59,349 nt of DNA from Bacteroidaceae bacterium (lineage in GTDB: Bacteria; Bacteroidota; Bacteroidia; Bacteroidales; Bacteroidaceae). A model generated the notes under the pieces. It searched no databases. It was not told the origin of the DNA and worked only from the letters and a program-made list of their open reading frames with translations. Shown piece by piece: positions 15,841 to 24,651 of this stretch. The stretch spans positions 1 through 59,349 of the forward strand of contig JAKSLJ010000021.1 of assembly GCA_024401275.1 (NCBI GenBank), written 5' to 3'. Each line of letters starts with the position of its first letter. Within the stretch, counting starts at the first letter, position 1. Made by a program: the position numbers and the translations under genes.

Positions 15841-15903
15841 CTATTCAAAGAGTAATGTTTACATTTAAGGAGTCTTATATATTTCTTTGACTCTTACAGG
15901 AGA

Positions 15904-17901
15904 TTACTTCTTTACGACAACCATTTTTGTTTCGCCGTTCTTCTTTACGATATAGATGCCTGTCTGGTTAGGGATGTCCACCTTCACGCCATTGAGAGTG
16001 TAGAACTCCACATCGCCGTATTTGCTGTTTATATCAGATAGCGTTACTGCTGTAGCTTTGTCTATAAGCAGGGCGAGAGCGTCATCATCACTTGAATAGC
16101 TGTCAAGGTTCAGGAGATAAACAACATCGTCAATATCTGTGCGACCATCAAGGTTCAAGTCGCCTTCGGCATACTTCTTTATTGTTTCCTTTAGAGAGGT
16201 ATTCTCAGACTCAAGAGCAGAATTCTGTGCTTCAAGAGATTTGATTTGCTCTTTAAGTGCATCCACATCTTCTGTGCCAGAGTTGCTGCCGAATTGTATA
16301 GTCTTTGTCGTAGCATCAGAAGTTTCGTAGCCTTCTGCCTCAGCATAGACGGTTATGTTATATGTAGTAGAGAGTGGGATGTCGCCTGAGGTTGACTTTG
16401 TGAGCGAAGTCTTAATGTCATTATCAGTAATGGTATATGAATAAGTGGCATTCGGTGTTGTGCTGCTGAACTTCAGATGACCGTCAGTATAAACAACGCT
16501 AGGAGCTTCGCATTGTTTCTTTGTAATCTCAGGAAATTCGTTGCCGTCAAGGTCAACAATCTTGCCAAAATCTTTCCATGGGGCTGTAGTTTCGTAGTAT
16601 TCTGCTCTTGACTTAGGCACATAGAGAGTGCAATTGCTAACATTGACATTATCAAACACTCCTGAATAAAGATAGATATCCTTCTCGCCTGTAATGTAGA
16701 ATTCCTTCAACGGTGCGCCTTTGAATGCATTAGCCCTGATATACTCTACATTCTTGCCTAATACCACTTTGTTTAAGCGATTAATCTTAGGACTGCTGAC
16801 AAGAGGGTAAGCAATAGTCACATCATCTCCATAGTATATCTCCTCTACATACGAGCTGAAATAGTAAGAAACATTAGTGTTCCAATATATCGTCTTTATT
16901 TTAGAGCAATCAGTGAACGCAGAGTTTCCAATGCTCGTGACGGAATTCGGGATGGTGACAGAGGTAAGGCCGGAACAATAATAGAACGCATAGTCTCCAA
17001 TGCTCGTGACGGAATTCGGGATGGTAACAGAGGTAAGACTGGAACACCAATAGAACGCACGTTCTCCAATGCTCGTTACGGAATTCGGGATGGTGACAGA
17101 GGTAAGGCTTGTACACTGATCGAACGCCCTTTCTCTAATGTTAGTGACGGAATTTGGGATGGTGACAGATGTAAGGCCGAAACACTTAGAGAACGCATAC
17201 CTACCAATGCTCGTGACGGAATTCGGGATGGTGATGGAGGTAAGGCCGGAACAACCAGAGAACGCATAGTCTCCAATGCTCGTGACGGAATTCGGGATGG
17301 CATATGCCACCTTCTTCGTTGCTATACATAATAATAGTTCTGTTTTTTTCTTGTTGAAAAGTACGTTGTCAATAGCACAGTAATTAGGATTATCTTTATT
17401 TACCTCAAATGAGGTAAGACCTGAACAACCTGAGAACGCACCATCTCCAATGCTCGTGACGGAATTCGGGATGGTGATGGAGGTAAGGCCGGTACAACCA
17501 GAGAACGCCTCGGTTCCAATGTACGTGACGGAATTCGGGATGGTGATGGAGATAAGGCCGTAACAATATTCGAACGCTCTGAAACCAATACTCGTGACGG
17601 AATTCGGGATGGTGATAGAGATAAGGCCGGAACAACCAGAGAACGCCTTGTCTCCAATGATCGTGACACCATCTTCTATTTGTACCTTGATGATCTTTTC
17701 TCTGTTACTGTACCAAGGAATATTACTATATGAACTATAGTGTTTCATATTCCCACTACCGGATATTACCAAAGTACCGTCATCGTTAAGAACGAAGGTG
17801 ACATTATCGCCTTTATCGCCACAGGAGCCAGACTGGATTACAGTGGCATTGGCGGTAATAATCAAAGCTGCAAATGCCAATAAAGTTAGAAATCTTTTCA
17901 T
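15904..17901 (-). CDS. BspA-like leucine-rich-repeat surface protein
   Basis: The protein has 665 residues. After a signal peptide (about 1-19) come repeated LRR_5 units of about 23 residues of the form LTSVTIPNSVTSIGDYAF, interrupted by a non-repeat strand segment (NKDNPNYCAIDNVLFN). Then follow a chitobiase-C-like domain (about 445-530), a heptad coiled coil (about 545-580), a dockerin-like calcium motif (DLNLDGRTDIDDV) and a C-terminal tail (IYIVKKNGETKMVVVKK) like those of secreted Bacteroidota proteins. BspA-type proteins bind host matrix or other bacteria. The near-identical DNA repeats make unit number prone to change by recombination. Confidence 0.85.
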   Translation of the reverse strand: MKRFLTLLAFAALIITANATVIQSGSCGDKGDNVTFVLNDDGTLVISGSGNMKHYSSYSNIPWYSNREKIIKVQIEDGVTIIGDKAFSGCSGLISITIPNSVTSIGFRAFEYCYGLISITIPNSVTYIGTEAFSGCTGLTSITIPNSVTSIGDGAFSGCSGLTSFEVNKDNPNYCAIDNVLFNKKKTELLLCIATKKVAYAIPNSVTSIGDYAFSGCSGLTSITIPNSVTSIGRYAFSKCFGLTSVTIPNSVTNIRERAFDQCTSLTSVTIPNSVTSIGERAFYWCSSLTSVTIPNSVTSIGDYAFYYCSGLTSVTIPNSVTSIGNSAFTDCSKIKTIYWNTNVSYYFSSYVEEIYYGDDVTIAYPLVSSPKINRLNKVVLGKNVEYIRANAFKGAPLKEFYITGEKDIYLYSGVFDNVNVSNCTLYVPKSRAEYYETTAPWKDFGKIVDLDGNEFPEITKKQCEAPSVVYTDGHLKFSSTTPNATYSYTITDNDIKTSLTKSTSGDIPLSTTYNITVYAEAEGYETSDATTKTIQFGSNSGTEDVDALKEQIKSLEAQNSALESENTSLKETIKKYAEGDLNLDGRTDIDDVVYLLNLDSYSSDDDALALLIDKATAVTLSDINSKYGDVEFYTLNGVKVDIPNQTGIYIVKKNGETKMVVVKK

Positions 17902-17928
17902 AGTTTAAAAGTATTACAGATAAGGTTA

Positions 17929-18312
17929 TTACTTATATTGCTTAATATCAATACCCAGAGTCTTAGCCTTGTCAATGAAATTACCAATGTTATGGATACT
18001 CCATTGGTCGCAGATAACAATGGAATCTCCATTGACATCTACTGGCGTGTCTATTCTGTATCTCTTACGACCACCATTCTGACGCTTGATAGCTTCGTCA
18101 TGTGGTTGGAAACATCCCCAACTGCCCTGCAGATTATCAGGGAACACTTTCTTGAGTTCGTCTATCGCTATATCTGTATGCTCACGAACATAGTCGGTAA
18201 TAACTGCCTCAACCAATCTGGACTTGCCATAGACATGACCTCGATAGAGATATTTATTGAAGTTCCTTGACGTTTTCTTCGGTCCCCAGACCAACTCGGT
18301 GAAAACATACAA
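17929..18312 (-). CDS. Hypothetical protein, possibly 5'-truncated
   Basis: I do not recognise this family. The frame is open for about 127 residues from a TTG; there is no ATG, and an in-frame TGA lies 36 bases upstream. The sequence is protein-like (KSRLVEAVITDYVREH, FPDNLQGSWGCF, ICDQWSIHNIGNFI) and looks like a folded C-terminal domain, so a degraded 5' end is likely. It sits downstream of a 530-base gene-poor stretch and just upstream of the BspA-like gene on the same strand. Confidence 0.5.
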   Translation of the reverse strand: MYVFTELVWGPKKTSRNFNKYLYRGHVYGKSRLVEAVITDYVREHTDIAIDELKKVFPDNLQGSWGCFQPHDEAIKRQNGGRKRYRIDTPVDVNGDSIVICDQWSIHNIGNFIDKAKTLGIDIKQYK

Positions 18313-18844
18313 GCTTCCGTCCTTAGAGCAGTATCTGATGCGCGTTGCTCAAGCATCAACCAATAAGCTAATCGAAGCCTCCGCTTCTATGGCACAGAGC
18401 TATCCTCCGTGCCATAACCCTCCGCCCTTCATTGATTGGAGCAGACTGGTTTTCCGTTGCAAAATTAATTAATTATTCTCAATCTCGCAAATAAATGAAG
18501 AAAAAAAATAAAAACATGCTTAATTCCTTAATTCCACTACATGATTTTTTAAGATTTTTTAAAGAGAAGGAATTGAAGTACTAAAATATGGGAAGTACAC
18601 TGTTCAAAAGAGTAAAAGAATATAAGAATAACAAAACTTAAGGTAGCAAAAACTTCTGCTCACATATTTTGTTTGTTGGTTGGTGTTTATTCGGAAAGAA
18701 TGGAAAGGTATAATTTCCGAATAGGAGCATTTCTCGTGAAAACAGTCAGATAGATTAACTTGCCCGTTTTGTTTCGCAAAGGATTTTGATGCGTTTCACC
18801 AAGCATTTTGATGTCTTTTCCTATGACTTTTAACTCGCCTCCCT
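18313..18844. other. Gene-poor stretch with small hairpins and a CA-rich repeat
   Basis: No convincing gene. Contents: paired ATGGCAC/GTGCCAT and GAAGC/GCTTC hairpins near 18380-18420; a family D tract (ATATTTTGTTTGTTGGTTGG, 18664-18687); and a 9-bp inverted repeat ATTCGGAAA (18689-18697) with TTTCCGAAT (18714-18722). The middle is AT-rich. Confidence 0.5.
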
Positions 18845-19382
18845 ATGGCTTATATCTTGCGGCATAAAAGGCGAGCCCTCCGCAACTGGCGAAAGGTTAT
18901 CTCTGAAAAGTATGGCCACCAGATAGACAGTATTAACAACAAGTATTACTGCATCACCAGCAGCTTCACCGGCGAGCATTACAGCACCCTTGCCTTTGAG
19001 AGAATGAAGCAAGCCATGATTCTCAGCAATCTTGCTGCCAAAGATGACGACATCAGATGCCGTGTCCTACTGGAAGAAACACCTGCCTGCTCCGAGTTTC
19101 TCGAAAAGATAGCCGACGCCATGAAGCGCGGAAAACTCCTGGAAATGTCATACGGAAACAAATCCTTAGGCAAGCATCTCCGTCCATTCCGCATAGCGCC
19201 ATTGGGCATAAAAGAACATCAGCGCCGACTCTATCTGCTAGCCAAGCATGTGGACGAAATGCCGGATTCTGGCGAGAGCAACTCATGGCTAAGGAGCATC
19301 GGCAAGCTTCGTTTACGATTTAGACAAAAAATACCTGGATGACGAACTGAGGAAAGAGATTCGCATGATTCTGGATGATTAA
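18845..19382 (+). pseudogene. WYL-domain regulator remnant, frameshifted and truncated
   Basis: Residues LRNWRKVI, RCRVLLEETPACSEFLEKIADAM, YGNKSLGKHLRPFRIAPL and RRLYLLAKH align well by eye with the intact WYL regulator at 57534-58439 (FRNWLNSL, RIILEDIPSANEKLRIICSAM, KPYAVKLAGNRWYLIAH). The open frame runs off at 19342, but a +1 shift near 19310 gives SFVYDLDKKYLDDELRKEIRMILDD and stops at 19382. The C-terminal part of a normal WYL regulator is missing. It is probably a dead relative of a regulator like the one at 57.5 kb. Confidence 0.72.
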
Positions 19383-19420
19383 GTAGGTGTGCAAAAGTCA
19401 CCCTGACCAACAAACAAAAC

Positions 19421-19526
19421 CTCCCCCCTATCCGGACAACTCATTTTCTTACTAGAAAAGATATATTTTCTTATAAGAAAACTTCAACTTTCTTACTAGA
19501 AAACGGGTGCTCCCAATAGGGGGGAG
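19421..19526. repeat. Family E repeat, second locus
   Basis: Three 22-bp units start at 19444, 19466 and 19488; the middle one is the perfect palindrome TTTTCTTATAAGAAAA and the others carry TTTTCTTACTAGAAAA-like versions. An 11-bp inverted repeat CTCCCCCCTAT (19421-19431) / ATAGGGGGGAG (19516-19526) encloses them. The first locus (4053-4135) has the same order and spacing. Confidence 0.75.
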
Positions 19527-19534
19527 TTATTTTA

Positions 19535-19620
19535 TGCCTTGGCGGGAGGTATCATTTGCTTTGGCGGGAGGTACAATTTGCCTTGGTGGGAGGTATCATT
19601 TGCCTTGGCAGAAGTAGTGT
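19535..19620. repeat. 22-bp tandem repeat, about 3.9 copies
   Basis: Units of 22 bp begin at 19535, 19557, 19579 and 19601 with the core CCTTGGCGGGAGGTATCA. The last is degenerate. There is no reading frame of note and no Cas gene, so this is not a CRISPR. From here to 19734 nothing else is recognised. Confidence 0.85.
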
Positions 19621-19734
19621 TAGTGGGCATTGATTTCACATATTCCTGGAATCGATTGCCTCCGATTCATTGACGCACAGCAAGTCGCAACACCTCATAG
19701 GTAGCCATTGCTTCTCGGTTTTTGGTTTTATTAG

Positions 19735-19742
19735 TATTTTTG
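19735..19742 (+). promoter_or_regulatory. Probable -7 box for the WG-like protein
   Basis: TATTTTTG fits TAnnTTTG and is followed by GCAGC, typical of these promoters; it lies 62 bases before the start at 19805. No good -33 box was found. Confidence 0.45.
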
Positions 19743-19804
19743 CAGCGGCTTACACCGATAAGACAAACTGCAACAATAACACATAACACTTAACACCGAC
19801 TATT

Positions 19805-20821
19805 ATGAACAAAAGAATAATCCTCTGCACTGTGCTTGCCCTCTGCTCTTGCACTGCCGCCCTTGCACAAAGTGCGCAATGGGCTGTGGCTCCTGTATAT
19901 AAATCCGTAGAAAGAATCTTGCCTTCAGTATTCAAGATCACTACAAAGGCGAACAAGGTTGGCGCTACAACCACCGAGGGTGAAATAGTCATTGACACCA
20001 TAGCCGACGCAGTGACGGTCTCACTCAACAGCTATGTTTGTGCCGTAAACAAAGAGAAGAAGAGGATGAAGCTGCTTGCCGTTATCGACGAGAGTGGCAA
20101 AGCCATGGAACTCAATGAAGAACTTTACACTGACGCTCTTCCACGCTTCGGCAACGGCAGACTGCTCGCCAAGAACAAGAAGAACAAGTACGGCTATCTC
20201 ACTACGGACGGTGCTTTCGCCGTTTCAGACGAGGCAGCCAACGAGGCTAAGGCTCTGAGCAAAAGCAAGGGCAAGAAGAACGAGCAGGACGTTGTTGAAG
20301 TTGACTTTGCAACCGACGAACCAGAAGTATTTGTTGAGGAAAAGAGAAAGAAGAAAAGATACGGCTATAAGATTGGCGAGAACATCGTCTTGCCGCCGCA
20401 GTTCGTCAGCGCAGAGCCTTTCAGCGGCGGTTATGCCATAGCAGGAACTGAGAGCGGCATGGGCGTTCTGAAGCTTACGCCAAAGACTTTCACTTGCAAG
20501 CAGACCAAGGCTATTATGGATGCTGGCATGGAAAATACGGTTTACACTTCATCCGTTCCTGAGAATGCGGAGGCTGTTCTCCGAATGAAGTGTGTGGATT
20601 CTACTGGCATGACTTTCGAATGCGAAGGACAGAAGAAGGGCAACGACATGCTCTTCGAACTGAGTTCTTTCAAAGAGCGCCGCACATTCAGCGTCATCGC
20701 CACCGACACGAAGGGGTCTCTCGTTCTTTGGAGCTCTGACTTCGACAAGAAGGAAGAGGCAAAAGAGAAGCCTAAGGCTAAGACCAAGACTAAGGCTAAG
20801 AGCAAGAAAAAGAAGAAGTAA
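19805..20821 (+). CDS. Secreted protein with WG-repeat-like segments and a lysine-rich tail
   Basis: The protein has 338 residues with a lipoprotein-like or Sec signal (1-21, LCSCTAALA). KYGYLTTDGAF and RYGYKIGENIVLPPQFVSAEPFSGGYAIAG resemble WG beta-repeats. The C-terminus is an extreme Lys/Ala/Thr-rich tail (KPKAKTKTKAKSKKKKK) that should bind nucleic acid or polyanions, or anchor to the surface. No enzymatic motif is visible. The gene stands alone, so no partner can be named. Confidence 0.6.
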   Translation: MNKRIILCTVLALCSCTAALAQSAQWAVAPVYKSVERILPSVFKITTKANKVGATTTEGEIVIDTIADAVTVSLNSYVCAVNKEKKRMKLLAVIDESGKAMELNEELYTDALPRFGNGRLLAKNKKNKYGYLTTDGAFAVSDEAANEAKALSKSKGKKNEQDVVEVDFATDEPEVFVEEKRKKKRYGYKIGENIVLPPQFVSAEPFSGGYAIAGTESGMGVLKLTPKTFTCKQTKAIMDAGMENTVYTSSVPENAEAVLRMKCVDSTGMTFECEGQKKGNDMLFELSSFKERRTFSVIATDTKGSLVLWSSDFDKKEEAKEKPKAKTKTKAKSKKKKK

Positions 20822-20982
20822 GATTTACTTTAGGCAAAAGCATAAGGCTCTTCTTAATTATATTGCTTTCGCAAGAAATCTTAACTTCGTAGAAATCTTA
20901 AGGCTTGCGCCAGAAGGTTCTCTGCACTAAAGGCAGAGCATCGCAAGCGCTGAGCGTAGCTCGACGGCCGAACTCACTTGTT

Positions 20983-21109
20983 AGTCGCGAGCGACAGCGA
21001 GTCCCGAAGGGATGCGAGAGCACAAGGGAAAGTCAAATATTTCCTCAAAAGATTTCCTCAATCAGATTTGTGCTTCGCATCCCTTCGGGACTCCCTGACG
21101 GTCGCGACT
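20983..21109. repeat. Imperfect 40-bp inverted repeat
   Basis: Arms 20983-21025 and 21068-21109 share AGTCGCGA, AGTCCCGAAGGGATGCG and GCACAA with a few mismatches, separated by 42 bases. Each arm carries its own small palindrome CCCGAAGGG-like core. The remaining part of the 338-base gap (20822-21159) has no gene. Confidence 0.75.
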
Positions 21110-21159
21110 ACGCTAACGCTAGTTCTAGCCGATAGGCTATAAAATAGGGGCGGGAAGTC

Positions 21160-21768
21160 TTAGAACTTCCCGATCCAGTCCTCTCCCGTTGGCGAGTGGA
21201 AGGCTTTTATGCCAACGCTCTCAGCGGCTGCACAGTTTTTCGGCGAATCGTCTATGAAGACTGTTTCTTCCGGATTCAGTCCGTTTTCTTTCAGCACGAG
21301 TTCGAAGATTTCCTTGGATGGCTTTATCATTCCGAGTTCATAAGAGAGGTATGACTTCTCGAAATAGTCCTCCACTCCGAGACCTTCCACCTGGCAGAAG
21401 AACACATCCTCCGCTAGTTCCCAGTGTATCTCGTTGGTATTTGAGAGCAGGAAGATGCGGTACTTCTCCTTCAGTTCAAGGAGAGCGGCAAGTCTATGCA
21501 CTGGCACTTCGGTAAGGAGCGATGCCCACGCACGGACTATCTGCTCGTCTGTTCCGGTACAGCGAGGCGCCTTCTTTCTTACTTCCTCGCAAAACTGCGG
21601 CACGCTTATCGCACCAATTTCCAACTCATGGAAGAGGTCTTCCTGTATGCAGAAATCCACATAATGCGCCACTTCCTCTGCATTTATTTTCTTAAACTCA
21701 GCCACGCAGATGTCCTTTTCAAGGTTCACCAGCACGCCGCCGAAATCAAATATCAGGTTCTTAATCAT
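21160..21768 (-). CDS. HAD-superfamily hydrolase (subfamily IA)
   Basis: The protein has 202 residues. Motif I is FDFGGVLV (8-15), motif II LLSNTNE, the Lys segment GMIKPSKEIF, and motif IV FIDDSPKN. Such proteins dephosphorylate small metabolites in the cytoplasm; substrate cannot be predicted. As in YihX-like members, the second motif I aspartate is replaced by glycine (DFGG), which is common in the subfamily. It follows clpA on the same strand after 43 bases. Confidence 0.85.
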   Translation of the reverse strand: MIKNLIFDFGGVLVNLEKDICVAEFKKINAEEVAHYVDFCIQEDLFHELEIGAISVPQFCEEVRKKAPRCTGTDEQIVRAWASLLTEVPVHRLAALLELKEKYRIFLLSNTNEIHWELAEDVFFCQVEGLGVEDYFEKSYLSYELGMIKPSKEIFELVLKENGLNPEETVFIDDSPKNCAAAESVGIKAFHSPTGEDWIGKF

Positions 21769-21811
21769 ATAAAATCTTTGATTTTAATTGATAATTATTT
21801 GCCGCACAGCC

Positions 21812-24256
21812 TTATAATCCATTCTCAATTTTCAATTCTCCATTTACTATCTCCGCCTTCGCCTTGCCGCCGTTCTTCAGTTTTCCGAACAGCATTTCGC
21901 GCATAAGGAGCGGTTTGAGGAGCGATGTTATCACGCGGTCAACCTCACGACCTCCGTATTCGGCAGAGAAGCCCTTGTCGAGAAGATAGTCAAAGGCGGC
22001 GACAGAAAGTTCCAGTGTGACATTCTTCGCAGCCAACTGCTCCTCCAAGCGACGAAGTTTCTTGTCAAGGATAAGTTTCGCCATCTTGCGATCCATGTCG
22101 TTGAAGACGGTTATGCCGGTCAGTCGGTTCAGGAACTCAGGCTTGAAGGTGCTCTTCACCTTCTTCATCATAGCCTCGCCGGAACTGATGTTTCCCACGA
22201 AACCGACATTCGCCTTACGGGCATGCTGGGCACCGGAGTTTGTAGTCATAAGGAGAATGACGTGGCGGAAGTCGGCTTTCTGGCCCTTGTTGTCGGTAAG
22301 CACAGCGTAGTCCATCACCTGAAGCAAGATATTGTAGATGTCTTCGTGAGCCTTCTCCAACTCGTCGAGCAGAAGAACGCAATGCGGAGTCTTGCGAACG
22401 GCATCAGTCAGCAGACCGCCATCCTCATAACCCACATATCCCGCCGGCGAGCCGATAAGCTTTGCCACGGTATGTTTCTCTGCATATTCGCTCATATCAA
22501 AGCGGACAAGTGGCAGCGAGAGTTCACTGGCAAGCACCTTCGCCACCTCAGTCTTACCAACGCCGGTAGGTCCGACGAAAAGCAGGCTCGCCATCGGCTT
22601 ATTGTCCTCAAGCAGACCGGCACTCGCCATCTGCACAGCCTCCGTCACTTCCTTGACAGCCTTGTCCTGACCATAGATCTGCGACTTTATATGCTGCTCC
22701 AAATGCTCCAGCTTCTGCACATCGTCCTCATTCTCAGCGAGAGTGTCAACGCCGCAAATCTTCGCCAAAACCTGGGCAATATCAGCCTTGCTGACCCCCT
22801 CCGACTCCCCCACAGGGGGGAGGGAAGATCCCGCAGAACTATTTACTTTTGAAGAATTTACATTAGCGGCGCTGTCCTCCCCCTGTGGGGGGAGTCGGAG
22901 GGTTGTCCCCGCAGAACTATTTACTTTTGAAGAATTTACATTAGCGGCGCTGTCCTCCCCCTGTGGGGGAGTTAGAGGGGGTCTACACTCGCATCTTGCT
23001 CCAGCCTCGTCAATAAGGTCTATCGCCTTGTCTGGCAGGAACTTTCCGTTCATATACTTCGCAGCACCTTCCACGGCATAGCGTATAGCCTCGTCGGTAT
23101 ATGTGACGCCATGATATTCCTCGTACTTCTGCTTGAGGCCCATGAGAATCTTGTGGCACTCTTCGATGGTCGGTTCCAGAATGTCAATCTTCTCGAAGCG
23201 ACGGGCAAAAGCCTTTGAGCGCACGAAGTGCTTGTTGTATTCCTCGTATGTTGTAGCTCCCATGAAGCGGAAGCTGTCTTTCGTAAGGTAAGGCTTCAGG
23301 AGGTTTGAGGCATCAAGCGAACCGCCTTCGGTACGGCCGGCACCGATTATGTTGTGAATCTCGTCGAGGTAGAGCACTACCCTACCCTGCTCTTCCATAC
23401 CCTTGAGCACCATCTTCAGTCGCTTTTCAAGGTCGCCGCGATACTGCGTGCCAGCCATCAGTGCGCCGAGGTCAAGCTCGTAAATCTTGCAACCTTTCAG
23501 TCGTTCCGGCACATCGCCAGCCTCTATCCTTGCCGCCAAACCGTAAGCCAAGGCTGTCTTTCCGACACCCGGCTCTCCGACATGAAGCGGATTGTTCTTG
23601 TCCTTTCGGCAGAGAATCTGAATGGTACGCTCCAACTCCTCCTCACGACCGATAAGCGGATTGCTCTCGGATAGTTTTTCGTTCAGGCAAGTAGCATATT
23701 GCTCCCAACGGTTCTTGTTTACCGCAGGCTCAGAAAACTCCTCGCCAAGCTCTTCAGCCATCATCTCCTCTATGTCATGTTCACGATACATGACATTCTC
23801 GGCAGACTCGCGCTTCTCCTCGTCGCCATATTCCTCAATAATCCTGCTCATAAAGCTGCCTTCGTCTCCTTGGGCAATTTCCATAAGCAGGTCCTTGGCA
23901 TACGAGTTCTCGAGCATGAAGATAGCCTTTATCACATGAGGCACATCCATCTCCTTGGCGCTCGAAGCGAACATAATGTCCGCTGCATAGTTCATCATCT
24001 CGGAAAACTGCACAGAAGGATAGGCACACTCGTATTCTATTCCTTCAGGCACGACGGAATTATGCTCCATCATGTAATAGGTAAGATAGCGCGACGTCTC
24101 CGTACCACCGGATGCCAGTATATAAGGATTCTGCCAGGCTATGTTCCACAGCAGTTGTTCGGGAGTGACGAATTCATCGCGATGCTCCGCGTTTGATTTG
24201 TTTGTTCGGTCTATGGCATCCTTCAGCAGTAGCGATGCCTTTTCTATCTCTATCAC
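21812..24256 (-). CDS. clpA: ATP-dependent Clp protease ATP-binding subunit ClpA
   Basis: The 814-residue AAA+ unfoldase has an N-terminal Clp-N domain, a first ATPase module with GEPGVGKTAL and YLDEIHNIIGAG, and a second with GPTGVGKTEV and LLLDELEKAH, followed by the Clp C-domain. It feeds substrates to ClpP; ClpS, encoded just upstream, is its adaptor. Residues about 425-488, between the modules, are a low-complexity insert encoded by a family B element with an internal 26-residue tandem duplication (QGEDSAANVNSSKVNSSAG twice). The C-terminal tail (KAEIVNGELKIENGL) also looks like translated intergenic repeat. Confidence 0.93.
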   Translation of the reverse strand: MIEIEKASLLLKDAIDRTNKSNAEHRDEFVTPEQLLWNIAWQNPYILASGGTETSRYLTYYMMEHNSVVPEGIEYECAYPSVQFSEMMNYAADIMFASSAKEMDVPHVIKAIFMLENSYAKDLLMEIAQGDEGSFMSRIIEEYGDEEKRESAENVMYREHDIEEMMAEELGEEFSEPAVNKNRWEQYATCLNEKLSESNPLIGREEELERTIQILCRKDKNNPLHVGEPGVGKTALAYGLAARIEAGDVPERLKGCKIYELDLGALMAGTQYRGDLEKRLKMVLKGMEEQGRVVLYLDEIHNIIGAGRTEGGSLDASNLLKPYLTKDSFRFMGATTYEEYNKHFVRSKAFARRFEKIDILEPTIEECHKILMGLKQKYEEYHGVTYTDEAIRYAVEGAAKYMNGKFLPDKAIDLIDEAGARCECRPPLTPPQGEDSAANVNSSKVNSSAGTTLRLPPQGEDSAANVNSSKVNSSAGSSLPPVGESEGVSKADIAQVLAKICGVDTLAENEDDVQKLEHLEQHIKSQIYGQDKAVKEVTEAVQMASAGLLEDNKPMASLLFVGPTGVGKTEVAKVLASELSLPLVRFDMSEYAEKHTVAKLIGSPAGYVGYEDGGLLTDAVRKTPHCVLLLDELEKAHEDIYNILLQVMDYAVLTDNKGQKADFRHVILLMTTNSGAQHARKANVGFVGNISSGEAMMKKVKSTFKPEFLNRLTGITVFNDMDRKMAKLILDKKLRRLEEQLAAKNVTLELSVAAFDYLLDKGFSAEYGGREVDRVITSLLKPLLMREMLFGKLKNGGKAKAEIVNGELKIENGL
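22793..22983. repeat. Full-length family B element inside clpA, with tandem duplication
   Basis: Ends are GACCCCCTCCGACTCCCCC at 22793 and GTTAGAGGGGGTC ending at 22983, in the same outward orientation as the intergenic copies. A 61-bp segment (22831-22891) recurs exactly at 22909-22969. The period is 78 bp, or 26 codons, so the frame is kept. Confidence 0.88.
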
Positions 24257-24309
24257 AGTGTCATTTATGATTTTTGATGTATGATTTTATTCAGAATTAC
24301 CCCCAAGAC

Positions 24310-24612
24310 CTAGGTCTTTTCCTTTATTTTCAGTCTCAGCGGGAAACCTTCCTCGCGCGCCATCGTCGTAGCCCTTTGCACCTTCGACTGAGCAACGTCG
24401 TAGGTATATGTTCCCACGATGCACTGACCGTTATTGTGAATATCGAGCATCAGTTTCTCTGACTGCGCCGCATCATGAAAGAAGACTGTGCGCAGCACTT
24501 CCACCACAAATTCCATTGTGGTGAAATCGTCGTTGAGCATCAGCACGGCGTACATCGTCGGCTCCTTAATGATGAAACGCGTCCTAAGATTGGTCTGTCC
24601 TTGTTGTTCCAT
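24310..24612 (-). CDS. clpS: ClpS-like N-end-rule adaptor
   Basis: The 100-residue protein contains MYAVLMLNDDFTTMEFVVEVL, the ligand pocket and ClpA-binding region of ClpS, and a typical C-terminal KVQRATTMAREEGFPLRLKI. ClpS hands proteins with destabilising N-terminal residues to ClpA-ClpP. It lies 53 bases upstream of clpA on the same strand, which confirms the assignment of both. Confidence 0.93.
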   Translation of the reverse strand: MEQQGQTNLRTRFIIKEPTMYAVLMLNDDFTTMEFVVEVLRTVFFHDAAQSEKLMLDIHNNGQCIVGTYTYDVAQSKVQRATTMAREEGFPLRLKIKEKT

Positions 24613-24651
24613 CTGTTCTTGGAATCTTTGATTTAATGGATAATGGTGTTA

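Noticed and set aside
18380-18420. tRNA- or small-RNA-like fold from the ATGGCAC/GTGCCAT hairpins
   Set aside because: No cloverleaf, CCA end or promoter could be identified; only two small hairpins.
19535-19620. CRISPR-like array
   Set aside because: Units of 22 bp are directly tandem with no unique spacers.
22223-22852. 209-codon plus-strand frame opposite clpA
   Set aside because: Antisense shadow of the ClpA second ATPase module; no recognisable protein features.
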